Of a stretch of 64,000 bases of DNA, positions 10,172-20,377 are shown one piece after another. The DNA comes from Nothophaeocryptopus gaeumannii (Eukaryota > Ascomycota > Dothideomycetes > Mycosphaerellales > Mycosphaerellaceae): positions 682,001-746,000 of the forward strand of contig JASISA010000025.1 in the NCBI GenBank assembly GCA_031771865.1. Reading direction: 5' to 3'. The position numbers and the translations under genes are program-made. Each line of letters starts with the position of its first letter. Within the stretch, counting starts at the first letter, position 1. Under the pieces are notes generated by a model. That model was not told where the DNA came from and ran no database searches. It saw only the letters and a program-made list of their open reading frames with translations.

Positions 10172-11088
10172 AGACATCTATCCTCCTACCGTTCCTTTCC
10201 TGGATCTCTGAGCAGTAGCTCTTACGACTTTTTAACGACATCTTCCTTCCCTGGACGACTTCAGCATAGCGAGCTGGTTCTGACTCTCGCGTTACCCAAC
10301 ATCAGCGAAGGCGCTTGGGATTTCCTATTCACTTGATTGAATCTGGCATGATCATCATCTCCAACATCGGCAGACCGCGTTGATCATCGGGCAACGAGGA
10401 GGTTCTCATCAAAAGGTCGGCATGAGCCGGCGAGCTCGAATTTGCTTTGCTTTGACTGCACTCTGCACTGTATTTGTACCACAACCGGCGAGACGATACC
10501 CCCTCATCAGATGATGGAAATGCTCGCAGCGAGGGCGCCTGCTACGGCATGAAACGCATTGCGATGGCGTGAAAAGTTTTTTTGGTTTGCATAGCATTAG
10601 CGAATGGCCTCTGTACTTGGTTGTAAATTACTTCATTATGATATCTATCTAATGGCGAACAATATTGCTACGCTGCAATTTGTCCCCTCCTCGCTCTCAT
10701 CTTCTCACTCAGCCATTCATTAGCTCTTCGGGATGACGTCCTTCACTGAAGCGCTTGACTGACGTCCCATCTGATAGGCATGTAGACCGGGTACTGAGAA
10801 TTAAGCTTTTTCGTTCCGACATGCTGGGAATGGCATCAGTCCTTATCATCCCGTGAACCCAGTATCACATGCGCGACCCATGTGAAGGTGTGAGGTCATT
10901 TGCCTCTCATAATAGAGGGTTGTTGCGATCGTGGACGAGGATTGTTTTTGTGTTGTGGAGAGGTGGAATTTTGGCCTGAGGGTTGGGGGCTTGGCGTGTT
11001 TGCTCTTTGACGCGACTTCTTCGTGCTGCTCTCCTCCTCGTGGCATCCTGTACATCACAACGAAGGCAGCCTCAAAGCGAGGGCTACC
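10172..11088. other. Intergenic region between converging genes
   Basis: The 3' flanks of the DUF3602 gene and the FAD monooxygenase. Two identical TGACGTCC octamers (10734-10741 and 10760-10767) resemble CRE half-sites, but they lie downstream of both genes. No ORF is supported. Confidence 0.5.
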
Positions 11089-12597
11089 TTACCATGCAAC
11101 TGAGAGCCACTCAGACAATGCAGTCTTCAGCTCCGCTACGTCAACGGCATCTTCTGATGCCCACGCCACGATGCCATCCGGACGGACCAACAACGCCCTG
11201 AGCCTTAGAGTTTCTTTCGCACCAACATCGCAGTACTTGACCTTGTGACCTGCTCTCTTCGCAACATCGGCCACTGAGGTCTGGCTCTCAAAGTCCGCGA
11301 TCAGGAAGCAGCCCGACTCCAACTTCTTACCCAGCCGCTCTCCGTCTGTAAACTCGAAATCTGGAGCACTGCGGCCGACGAGATCGTGCACATCGCCTAG
11401 CTCGTAACGAAGGTCAAGCCCCCAGACGCGTCCGGCGAAAGTGGTGGCGCCGTCTGTGGTGTCGATGACACCGCGCATGACCTTCGCAAGCGCGTGGCCG
11501 TGAGCATCTGGCCGGAGAGTCGCCGTCTGGGCGCGCGTCCACTCGGTCACAGCAGCACCGTATGGATGTCTCTCGTTGTGATATGTATCTAGTAGGCCAG
11601 CAGGAGCGCAATCTTTGACTACCGCCGCGAGCTTCCAGCCGAGATTGATCGCATCACCAATCCCGATGTTCAAGCCCTGGCCACCCAACGGAGAATGGAT
11701 ATGAGCCGCGTCGCCTGCGAGTAGTACGCGTCCCTTTCGGTACTCAGTGACCTGCATTGCCCGATCGGTCCACGAAGCTGCCATATGCAGTGCTTTCACG
11801 CCGACTGTTGTGCCAGATACCCGCCGAAGCACCTTCTCAAAATGATCACGAGTGATCGTCTCGGACCTATCAAATCTCAGGTCGAAGTCGCAGACATAAA
11901 CCGTGTCCTCGCCCAATTTGATGTACATTCCGTTCCCGGTGTACTGAAATCCAGACTTCAACGGCTCGTCGTTGTCCAGTTCACATTTGGCACTATAGCC
12001 TATGAATTCAGGTTCGGTTCCAACGAATTCGAGTCCGGCCGCCTTCCGGATCTTGCTGCGGCCACCATCGCATCCGACCAGCCATTGTGTCTCGTAGGCC
12101 TGGTTGCCAGCCCATACCTTCACCGTACTTCCATCGTCCTCAAGCTTGCTCAATTCCACGCCTCTGATGATCTGGACACCCAGCGTTTGAGCGCGTTCTA
12201 ACAGCACAGAGTCAATCTGGCCAAGTGTGCCCATACCTGGTAGAAACGCAGGCCCTGGAAGGTGGTATTTGAACTTCGAGAAGTCGATCTTGTTTCCATC
12301 GATAGGCATGCCTGCGAAGTGCCCTGCGAAAGCGACACCTGGTTTGGACACCCAGTGCTGTGGTCGAGCGGTGCCAACTAACTTTTCCAGTAAGCCACGT
12401 CGGTGCAGAGCTTCGATGGCGATGATATGCAGTCCACGGCGGCCAAGTGGCCCATCCTTCCAAGGGGATCGTGGAGAGTAATCACGTTCCAGCACCAAGA
12501 CTGATATGCCTGCTAATGCCAGCTCGCATGCTAGGAAGAGACCAACGGGACCAGCTCCTGCGACTATGATTTCGCACGTTTTGGTTGACTGTGCCAT
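11089..12597 (-). CDS. FAD-dependent aromatic monooxygenase (PheA/TfdB type)
   Basis: A 502-residue, single-exon flavoprotein hydroxylase. I chose the ATG at 12597 (context AAAGATGG); the longer frame begins with GTG. Seen: Rossmann motif GAGPVG at ~14-19, RGLHIIAIEALHRRGLL, the DG motif GCDGGRSKIRKAAGLEFVG, and the FAD-ribityl motif LLAGDAAHIHSPLGGQGLN near 290. The C-terminal region (from about 385) looks like the thioredoxin-like fold found in phenol and aklavinone hydroxylases of this group. It would use NAD(P)H and O2 to hydroxylate an aromatic or polyketide substrate in the cytosol. The neighbour at 12830 on the same strand is an MFS exporter, 230 bp away. That suggests a two-gene detoxification or secondary-metabolite unit; the substrate is unknown. 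Confidence 0.9.
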   Translation of the reverse strand: MAQSTKTCEIIVAGAGPVGLFLACELALAGISVLVLERDYSPRSPWKDGPLGRRGLHIIAIEALHRRGLLEKLVGTARPQHWVSKPGVAFAGHFAGMPIDGNKIDFSKFKYHLPGPAFLPGMGTLGQIDSVLLERAQTLGVQIIRGVELSKLEDDGSTVKVWAGNQAYETQWLVGCDGGRSKIRKAAGLEFVGTEPEFIGYSAKCELDNDEPLKSGFQYTGNGMYIKLGEDTVYVCDFDLRFDRSETITRDHFEKVLRRVSGTTVGVKALHMAASWTDRAMQVTEYRKGRVLLAGDAAHIHSPLGGQGLNIGIGDAINLGWKLAAVVKDCAPAGLLDTYHNERHPYGAAVTEWTRAQTATLRPDAHGHALAKVMRGVIDTTDGATTFAGRVWGLDLRYELGDVHDLVGRSAPDFEFTDGERLGKKLESGCFLIADFESQTSVADVAKRAGHKVKYCDVGAKETLRLRALLVRPDGIVAWASEDAVDVAELKTALSEWLSVAW

Positions 12598-12829
12598 CTT
12601 TCGAACCCCGTGAACCACAATATTAAAGCGGCATCAGACTACTTGACGGGCACCTAGAAGCACTTTATATGCTTGATTGACAAAGTAAATCTTCGTTGTC
12701 GGGCTTCACAACTTCTGGAACGGCCTTCTTTGACATCCGCCTCGGGAATTAGAGAAGTCCATAGTAGCCTGAGGCAGAAAGTCGCTAATGGCGAGCTGTC
12801 GTTGCATTCGTCCTACAGATCATACAAAT

Positions 12830-14516
12830 CTACTGATCTATGTCCGCTGTCTTTGCAGACCTGCCCAGCTTTCGTCGGTCGAAGATGATAGACAAGGTTG
12901 TAACGACGACCGCCGCACCGGCCAAAGCTATTGACAAGATGTAGGCGTCCTTCAAACCCGCCATGTAGCTCTCGATAGCGCCCGCGAGCTCTTCACCATG
13001 TAGCATATGGCGCAACTCAGTCGCACCCGCCGCAACTATGGACTCCGCAGATACTCCCGGAATGTTTTGGTGCAGCGCTGAGATGAGACGGTTCTGGAAT
13101 AGAGCCTGTGCCACTTGAACCCAGATGGAGCCCCCAAGGAGTTGGAAGAACAGCGCCATAGCTGACGCAGCACTAAGGTCTGCCGGAACGACGATGCTTT
13201 GACAGACGACGACCGCAATCTGGAGACTCAGACCCATGCCGACCCCAGCAATGACTTGGTACCCAGCCCATTCGCCTGCATTACTACCTCGATGCAGAGT
13301 ATAGATGAGACCACTGCCGAGAGTTCCAAACAGGTGCCGGCAATCATCACGAACTGGAACTCTCCGGTCGCTGAGACGATAAACCCTGCAACAATGGCAA
13401 GAATCGACGCACCAGCTATGAGCGGTATGTTGCGAACGCCTGATTGAGCCGGACTGGTACCGGATACCACTTGGAAGTAAAGAGGCAAGAAGTAGAGTAA
13501 GACGAAGAAGGTTCCAGAGATCAGGACCTGGTAGGTCATTTGCCACGCGATAGTTTTCGTTTTCAGCAGGCGTGGATTGACGGCAGCGCGCTCGCCGAGA
13601 TAGATTTCCAGGACCGCAAAGAGGACGAACAGAAACAATGCCCCGACCAGCGTGCCGATAACGTCAGCCGAAGACCAAGATTTGGTTACACCTCCCCATT
13701 GCAGTGGTAGAAGCAGGCAGATGATGGCACCGAGCAAGACTGCAGTGCCGAGAATGTCCATTTGAAGCAGCTTCTCTTTCCACGTCGCTGGAGTCGGCTT
13801 CGCATGTTCGGGCGTCGAGAAGAAAAACGATACCACCGCGAATGCAAGTCCGCCGATGGGCAAGTTGACTGCGCACATATAAGTTAGCGTGTTCTCGATA
13901 TCTCTCTCCGTACGCCGCACTCACTCCAAAAGCACCACCTCCAAGAAACATAATCCGTAAACGCCCCACCAACCAACGGCCCAGCAACACTAGCAATCGC
14001 AAAACTCGCCGCAATAAACCCCTGCAAAGCAGGCACCTTCTCCGGCCTCGCACTCAACGCAACAACAATATAAGCCCCGCTAATTATCCCCGCCCCTCCA
14101 ACACCCGCCACCGCCCTCCCCACAATGAGAACAGTCGAACTCGGCGCCACCGCACATACCAAACTGCCAATCTCAAACACAAACATGCTGAAGAGGAATA
14201 CCATCTTGACGGAGAAGTATTTGTAGGCTTTTCCCCACATGGACTGGAAGGCGGCGGTTGTCATGAAGAAACCGGAGCCGTACCAGCCTACGTCCGGGAG
14301 CGAGTGGAATTCGTCGGTTATGCGGGGGATCGCGGTGGAGACGATGGAGGTGTCGAGGGCGAAGAGGAACATGGAGAGGCAGGAGGCCAGGAGGATTATT
14401 ATGAGTTTGGGGAGGGGTGGGTAGACGACGGCATCTGGAGGAGGTTGTTCGGTCTGTGATGAATTGGAGGAGAGGGTGTGAGGGTGGGCCTCTTTCTCGT
14501 CGGTATGATCGTCCAT
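12830..14516 (-). CDS. 14-TM MFS drug:H+ antiporter (DHA2), with an internal one-base frameshift
   Basis: Two exons: 13925-14516 and 12830-13868, with a 56-nt intron (GTGAGT...GCGCAG) whose junction restores WRWCFW|INLPIGGLA, a hallmark of DHA2 exporters. Also seen: LDTSIVSTAIPRITDEFHS (motif D1), GVGGAGIISGAY (motif C) and many hydrophobic helices, as in a plasma-membrane efflux pump. Exon 2 changes frame near 13326. Upstream it reads FVMIAGTCL, and downstream GTLGSGLIYTLHRG continues one base out of register. Total exon length is one base short of 544 codons, so one base is missing within TTGGAACTC. No acceptable intron repairs it. It is either a recent inactivating deletion or an assembly error. 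The region 5' of the gene has a repeated 13-bp motif (listed separately). Confidence 0.88.
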
Positions 14517-14715
14517 TGTCGAGGTTCTGATCCAGGTCTCGGGATTTTGATAGACAATGTTACTCCTGTCGAAGTGGAGGTTGTCGTAAATGCAAATTGA
14601 AGTACAAGTCTCGTTACCAGGACGTTTTTAAAAGATATATCATCTCCATCCTATCCTGGGGAACGTGTCCGAACTCAGCAACAAGAATAAACACATCGCA
14701 ATAAGCTGAATCGCA

Positions 14716-14814
14716 TTGCGGTGTCGTTCCAAGGACGAGATGGACGAAGTAACGTGAGACGAATACATAGTGTTTGGCTAACGTCTATCAGTCCAAGCGT
14801 TTTGCGGTGTCGTT
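14716..14814. promoter_or_regulatory. Two identical 13-bp motifs upstream of the MFS gene
   Basis: TTGCGGTGTCGTT occurs at 14716-14728 and again at 14802-14814, 86 bp apart, 200-300 bp upstream of the MFS start. In both copies a GGAC follows a few bases later. CGG-containing repeats of this kind are the usual targets of Zn2Cys6 activators, so a regulatory role is plausible but untested. Confidence 0.35.
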
Positions 14815-15082
14815 TCCTGGACAAAAGGGGAGCTGCATTTAGGGTGCCGCCGATGGGTAAAGTTCCAAAGCGCGGACTCTCCGACCGGACCAACGCTGTT
14901 CGTCCGCCGCGGCTGAGTTTCGTCCATCCGTGAAAGCATATGAATCCGAACATCGCTCTTCTCACCTCTTCGTTCCAATCTAATGCCGCTGGCGAGTGCT
15001 CTACTGGGCTAATCCAACAAGAGCAAGAGCTGGAACAGTCTGGCGATGGCCCCGGAAACGCAATAGCAACGACGGCAGCCAG

Positions 15083-15092
15083 AAAAAAAAAA
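15083..15092 (-). terminator. RNA polymerase III terminator of tRNA-His
   Basis: A run of ten T on the minus strand starting 11 nt beyond the tRNA 3' end, a strong Pol III stop. Confidence 0.85.
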
Positions 15093-15103
15093 GATCAGAT
15101 CGA

Positions 15104-15184
15104 TACCCCCGCCATGATTCGAACATGGGTTTCGACAGTCGCTGCAACCACAATGTCGCGTGCTAACCACTGCACTACGGAGGT
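15104..15184 (-). tRNA. tRNA-His(GTG) with a 9-nt intron
   Basis: The whole cloverleaf can be drawn. Acceptor ACCTCCG pairs with CGGGGGT (one G-T), followed by discriminator A. The D arm is GTGC-AGTGGTTA-GCAC. The anticodon stem CGACA pairs with TGTCG only if a 9-nt intron (15139-15147) is removed directly after position 37, the canonical place for eukaryotic tRNA introns. The anticodon loop reads TTGTGG plus C, with anticodon GTG. The variable loop is AAAC, as in yeast tRNA-His. The T arm is CCATG-TTCGAAT-CATGG. The mature length is 72 nt before G-1 addition. Internal A- and B-box sequences are intact and a T10 terminator follows. Confidence 0.9.
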
Positions 15185-15742
15185 GACGGTAAGGGCAAGT
15201 TCGAGATCGTAGGTAAAGATCCATTTCTGGAGTGACGCGATGCGAGTAGCCGTGCTGGTGTTTCACATGCAAACAGACGTTGGCATGGCAAACGGAGGGC
15301 CTGCAGAACATTCTCGCGAAGCGCTAGGCCCGTTCAGACACATTTGAGATGAGCCTTGCACAAGTCTTGAGAGTGCTCAAGGCGGAGATGCTAGCCTCGG
15401 GAATTGCCTGAGGCGCTAGAGAATGGAAATATGAAGAACGTAGAGGCATGTGTGGCCATCTGTGATTGTCGGGTCCATTGAGTAAAGGTTTGCATTCCGT
15501 TCTCCTGGACTGGCCAGCAGATCCTGGCTGGCTCTTCAAGAGCGTCGACCCTATCATACCACGACATTAATCTCATATTTCTCACAGCCAATTTGTGATG
15601 GAAAGGCCTGGTAAGTTTGCCCCCGTGACCAGTCGGCTCGTCTCGTTGAAATGCCATCCTTGGGGACATGCATAGCGAATGGTAAAGGATTCGAACAATG
15701 GCTCTTGCCTCGTGAGATTTTACGCTTGCCGGATACTCGAGA

Positions 15743-17939
15743 TCAGTCCAAAACAATCACGTTGCTTTGAAGGAGCGAGAGGTTGTTTGACACATCTTCC
15801 CCATTAGACGGCACATCTCCATCCAAATCCAAATCCATAGCCTCGCCCTCGCCAGTCTCGCCGTCCGTAGCGCTCTCGACATTGGCACCACTGGTCATCA
15901 TTCCATATGCACCCGATGGCACGTTGATGCTCTCACGAGCTTGCTGCTCCAACTTCTTTCGAGCTGTTTGATATTCCTCGAGCGCATCTCGTTTCCCGTC
16001 CAGAACTTTCAAGGCCTTCTTCCAGGCTGTCATTTGACTTTTGCTGCGCTTCTCATCTTTACCTCCAGCGAAGGCGCCATTGACCTCGTGCAAATCCAGC
16101 TGCTCGATGCGCGTCTCCGCCCAGTGCCATCTCTTGCCAGATGTTGTGTCAATGCGTTGATCAATGAGCTTGCTCCTGCTGCGGGCATCCCGCATTGCTC
16201 CAAGACCCAGCGAAACATCGGCCTTCTTCGTGTTGCCAGGATGAGATCCAGAAGTCAAAGAATCAGGGGTCGGGAAAAGCTTTTGTAGAGTATCTTCGTC
16301 CAAGCACTTGCCCAAGATTCGTGTGTACGGGACTTCGAGCTTTTGCCTATGATCCGAAGGATCTGCGAGGTAGAACCACGCTCTATCCTTGGCTAAGCCA
16401 GGTGGAAGTCCATCCTGACCAGGTGTTGCTCTTGATGCGCCAATGCCATTAAAGCTCCGCTTTGCGTCTGTTGTGAAGGCTCTCCCAGCAATATGGAGGC
16501 AGGTGTTGTACGAGCGTTGTTCGTCGTAGTCATCGTCGTTCGCTTCGTCCAAGTTGACGAATCGAAGACGAATGGAAGAGATGACCATGATGTCCGTGAC
16601 GGTGTCCATGTGCTGGTGATCACTTTCGCGTGGTATTAGTCGGACGGTGTCCCCCATCATGATAAACTCTGGTCCCAAGTATACACCTCTTACGAAGACG
16701 GTGGCATCCGGCCATGTTCCCTTGAAGCGATATTTGCCAACAAGGCAGAAACTGCTCGCTATTGTCAAAGCATGCTGCAAAGTGGGATGCCACTCTCTTT
16801 CTTGAAGTCCATTGATGCATTCCTTCCAACTCCAAAACGGACGGATTGCATGCAGATGCACATACGTGTGCTGCGAGCTCAATGACTTGTCAGGGCTACC
16901 GATCTCAGGAAACGGCTCAACGCGGAAGCCTGAATATGCGACATTTGTCTTCTTGTGGATAGGGAAACCGGTCAAATCATCTGATGTAACTGGCTCAACT
17001 GGCAGCTGTGTCACCACTCCAACCTCCCACTTTGGCCGATCGAGCCATGTGGCGGATTTACGGTCGATGCGCCGTAGTCCTGGAAGCTTTGGGTCCCAAG
17101 CAATACCTTCGCTGGGCGTGAGGTTCCTGACAAAGAGTACAAGTTCACCGATTCGAGGCATGAAAATCGGGCATTCCTGCCATGCTGAAAGCAAGTCTTG
17201 CAGCATCTTGTGTCCAGCGCGCCAGTCTGGCGAGAGATTGTCAGTGACTTCCTCGTATCCAGTTCCCTCGCTTCCGGCGGCTTGGACCTTGTCGATGATG
17301 TTCCGATAGTAGTCAGGAATGCCGTCTTGGTCCACCTGCTTCCCTCGCTGCTTTGTATCCGAGTCTGAGCTGAAGCGGCGCACTTTCGTTTTCTTGGATT
17401 GTGATACTTGAGGCTGCGCGCGCCCGGCAGCATTGGAAGGGCCAGCAAAGAACCGTGATTGCTCACTGGGACTACCAGAGCCAATGGAGTTACTTCCGCT
17501 TTTTCGGCCGCGATTCTTCGTATGCCCAGTGCAGAGACCACATTGGCACCCAGAAGCTGTTCCGTGTTGCTTCAGATGCTTGAAATGAGGAAGCACTTCT
17601 CGTGCGGAGCGGAATACGCCGTTCGGGTGGCCGTAGATATCTGTAATCCACATTAGCGACAAGGCAGGTGGTGACCAACCTCACCAACTCACATCGGTCA
17701 ACGTGTTTGGTATCATTCTGGCGGGTCTTTTCCCATCCGCTATACCCATCGGGAAGGCGATCAAGTCTGTAAGTGATTCCAGCACCTTTCACACCCTCTG
17801 ATCTCATCCATTCTTGCGCGACTCTCTCCAGGTGAGCCTCGTCATTCCGAGTATAGCTGCTGTCAGCAGGAGTGGTGAACTTGCCGTCCGATGCAGCCCC
17901 AACTGCGATGATCGAGACTGCCATGTCTACAGATATCAT
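15743..17939 (-). CDS. clr2: Clr2-type heterochromatin silencing factor (SHREC subunit)
   Basis: Two exons: 17693-17939 and 15743-17640, joined across a 52-nt intron (GTGAGT, GCTAATG branch, TACAG) to give 714 residues. Exon 1 begins MISVDMAVSIIAVG and contains ITYRLDRLPDGYSGWEKTR; the junction reads DRYIYGHPNGVFRSAREVLPHF. A CQCGLC knuckle and a disordered linker follow. Next comes a large conserved block with GELVLFVRNL, KWEVGVVTQLP, SGFRVEPFPEIG, HLHAIRPFWSWKECI and YLGPEFIMMGDTVRLIP. This order matches the Clr2 transcription-silencing domains. In fission yeast Clr2 bridges Clr1 and the Mit1 remodeller in SHREC, which deacetylates histones in heterochromatin. The C-terminus has a short coiled coil and an acidic tail. 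A second ATG lies five codons downstream of the first. Confidence 0.85.
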
Positions 17940-19216
17940 GTACGCATCCGATCAGGAAAGTAGGCAGGCGGCCACGAGTCGTCGCGCGGCGGCTGGTGAG
18001 GCGAACGTTGTCATCCAGCAAGACGCTACAATCGGTGTGTCGACAGATGCATTGGCACCAGGCGTCGCACGCATGCCAAACTTCACTTCTTTGCTGCCCT
18101 GTGAGGGTCTGGTGCCACTCAATAGAGCCTTCCTGCCCCTGGACAACTGTCCAAAAGGCGTTATGGCAGCGCTCTCAATGCTTTGGCTTTGCTTGTAGAT
18201 GTGGCAAAGGCACTTCGATCGTGTATGCTGTGGTGGAGGGAACGTGGAATTGGCAATAATTTGATAATAACGATGCCGTTCTCGATCCAGTTCGGTGTTA
18301 TTTTTGAAGCGTTGCTGCCGTCTAACGGCGTTGCGCCTGCTGTATCGGGTTCTGGCTTTTGATTGGCTCAATTTGTTCATCCGTGCTTGGAACGCCCCTG
18401 CAAGGCCCTCGCGTCAAGTCGCGACCTGCTCGCCCAAAGATGTCGACTGGTCGTGCCAGTAAAGTTGAAATTGAAGATGTTGGAAAGACGGCAGGTCTGG
18501 ACGTCTCCTATTGAGGGTCTTCCAATTGTACATAGGACAGCAATCGAGACGGAACAAAGAAGAGAGTCGCACGCCTTCTTCCGCCTCCAACATCACTCCT
18601 TCCAAATTCGTTAGCTTCCTTCTGCATGTACCGAAGCCTAAACACGGAACAAGACCAAGCCTCAATTCGCAGGAGCTTCGCCATCTCTCCGTCAACCGCA
18701 GACTCTCTGCCTCTCTCCTCGTACCCAGCGACGCAAGATCGGTCATAACCACTGGAGAACAGGCCCATCTACTGTATATACCGCTTACAGCTCTTAAAGT
18801 GCTACCCACCTACTCCTTGACAGCTCTTGACGCCAGCCTCTCACCAGACGCCCTACTCTCAAACATCGCTCAACGCGACAACAGCAGCCCTACTCTCAAA
18901 CATCGCTGAACGCGACAACAGCAGCTTAGACAGTGGCGAGTCCCAAGGAGAGGTGCTGGTACAGGACAGGCCCGTCGAAGATGTGGAGCAGCTGAACACA
19001 TTCAAATCCCCATAGCAGATGTAGACAGACCTTGTTGCTGGTTCTCTCGAGCGTATCGATCTGTTTCAGGAGCCCGGATCCGCCTTCCCAAGCAAAGTTG
19101 GCGTCCTGTCCTTGGAGATAGGAAGGCCACCGGTTTTCGCGGGCTCTACAGTACCCACGTCCTCTCCCGTTCTGAAAGGAACGGGGGACGCGCCTGTCCC
19201 ACTCCCAAGACCTGCG
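17940..19216. other. Divergent intergenic region with a 37-bp tandem duplication
   Basis: The 5' flanks of clr2 (-) and the membrane glycoprotein gene (+). A TATA-like TATATA lies near 18775, and a duplicated 37-bp unit at 18851-18924. Several frames are open here, but none has a supported ATG. The frame of the downstream gene is open back to 19025. Confidence 0.5.
18851..18924. repeat. 37-bp perfect-length tandem duplication, one mismatch
   Basis: Units 18851-18887 and 18888-18924 are identical except for one C/G difference. The unit length is not a multiple of three. Confidence 0.9.
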
Positions 19217-20377
19217 ATGCGACAGCCAGCCACCCGGAGGATATCCGCGCCAGTATCGCTGCGTCTCAATGCCATCACAGAGGCACATACCCCTCCGCCG
19301 ATCCCACCCAAGAGTAATCTGCGCCAGAGCGCGTCTTCCGCCTCACTACAACAAGGCAACATAGTCACGCCACCGCAACTCTCATTCCAGCGCAGGGAGA
19401 GTTACGAGAACTCGCAGTCCTCAAAGGCGACGCCACCTCCCGCATACGAGTATGCACTAAAGCCTGTGGTGGTTGACAGCCCGGATGACAATGAGCCCGT
19501 TGAGGGCGAGAAGCTAGCGGAGCTACGAAGGTCGGGCGGATTTAGAAGGAAGTCCAGGGGTGGATTGTGGAAGACGGTGTTGATAATAGCGGTGTCCGCG
19601 CTTGTGATTGTCGGGCTCGCGGTCGGGCTCGGAGTCGGTCTGACTGTAGGAAGACGGCAACATCGCGATGTAGCTCAAGGCGGCGGAGCCCCAGGAACAG
19701 ACACGGATAACTCGCCGTTTCCTCTCGGTCAGTACGGCATTGTCACTGCTCTCAAGAACGTGACCAGTGCGTGCACATCGAATGCAGCCACCTGGAATTG
19801 CTATCCGTACAGCACATACGACGCGTCGAACGCGGATTCGTATCAAAGGAGCATGACAACCTTTAATTGGATAATCGCGAATTCGACTTCGAGCTATGCC
19901 ACGGTCGGCACTGGAGCCACACCGGACGAAGGCATTCCTGCCAACTTGACAATCAGCTCAACGAACAACCCTTTGAGCATCACCTTCTCAAACCAATCAC
20001 TTACTTATATCTCTCCTTCCTCGAACACCAGCTCAGCTCGGTACACTTTCAGCTTTACGATGCAAAAAGCATACATACCTTCAGTGTCGATCACCAGCGA
20101 CAATTCTCCAGCGCAATGCTATTTTAATCAGACCACCTTTACGAGCACGTTGTACCTGTCCGAACCTCGGAATTACCCAGCCCAGAACATGTCGAGTCCA
20201 GCCATGAATGGCACGCAGTGGCCGTATGCCATCGAAATCGAGCAAAGCAGCGGAGGCGGACAGGACACGCCAGCTTGCTACGAGTACAGTAACGGAGCCA
20301 TCGGAGCCCGGATCACGACAGGTCTTTCACCGCAGCCGGCATCGTCGCAGTGTCTTTGCGAATACCGCAACTATTAA
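19217..20377 (+). CDS. Single-pass type II membrane glycoprotein, function unknown
   Basis: 386 residues from the first in-frame ATG (19217). The frame stays open upstream to 19025, so an upstream exon is possible. Layout: a proline- and serine-rich cytosolic N-terminus with PPAYEY (a PPxY-type motif), a basic stop RRKSRGG, then one glycine-rich transmembrane helix (TVLIIAVSALVIVGLAVGLG, about residues 115-140). The exoplasmic domain has many N-glycosylation sequons (NVTS, NSTS, NLTI, NQSL, NTSS, NQTT, NMSS, NGTQ) and several cysteines (ACTS, WNCYPY, AQCYF, PACYEY, QCLCEY). This type is common in dothideomycete and eurotiomycete genomes, sometimes annotated loosely as 'Tat pathway signal' protein. 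A cell-surface role is inference. Confidence 0.8.
   Translation: MRQPATRRISAPVSLRLNAITEAHTPPPIPPKSNLRQSASSASLQQGNIVTPPQLSFQRRESYENSQSSKATPPPAYEYALKPVVVDSPDDNEPVEGEKLAELRRSGGFRRKSRGGLWKTVLIIAVSALVIVGLAVGLGVGLTVGRRQHRDVAQGGGAPGTDTDNSPFPLGQYGIVTALKNVTSACTSNAATWNCYPYSTYDASNADSYQRSMTTFNWIIANSTSSYATVGTGATPDEGIPANLTISSTNNPLSITFSNQSLTYISPSSNTSSARYTFSFTMQKAYIPSVSITSDNSPAQCYFNQTTFTSTLYLSEPRNYPAQNMSSPAMNGTQWPYAIEIEQSSGGGQDTPACYEYSNGAIGARITTGLSPQPASSQCLCEYRNY

Larger units (their letters stand above)
14517..15742. other. Intergenic region holding the MFS promoter and tRNA-His
   Basis: It carries the MFS upstream region with a repeated 13-bp motif, and a tRNA gene with its terminator. The rest (15185-15742) shows no supported gene. 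Confidence 0.55.

Noticed and set aside
10734..10767. Two TGACGTCC octamers as a CRE promoter
   Set aside because: They lie 3' of both neighbouring genes, so no target promoter is evident.
13300..13345. Intron repairing the MFS frame
   Set aside because: The only candidate is 37 nt, leaves the wrong frame and removes conserved residues.
15139..15160. tRNA without intron (6-nt anticodon loop)
   Set aside because: A six-base loop is not a valid anticodon loop and the stem would contain a G-T in place of the perfect pairing gained with the 9-nt intron.
18624..18745. ATG-initiated ORF (MYRSLNTEQ...) upstream of the glycoprotein gene
   Set aside because: 40 codons only, no donor that joins the downstream frame, no recognisable feature.
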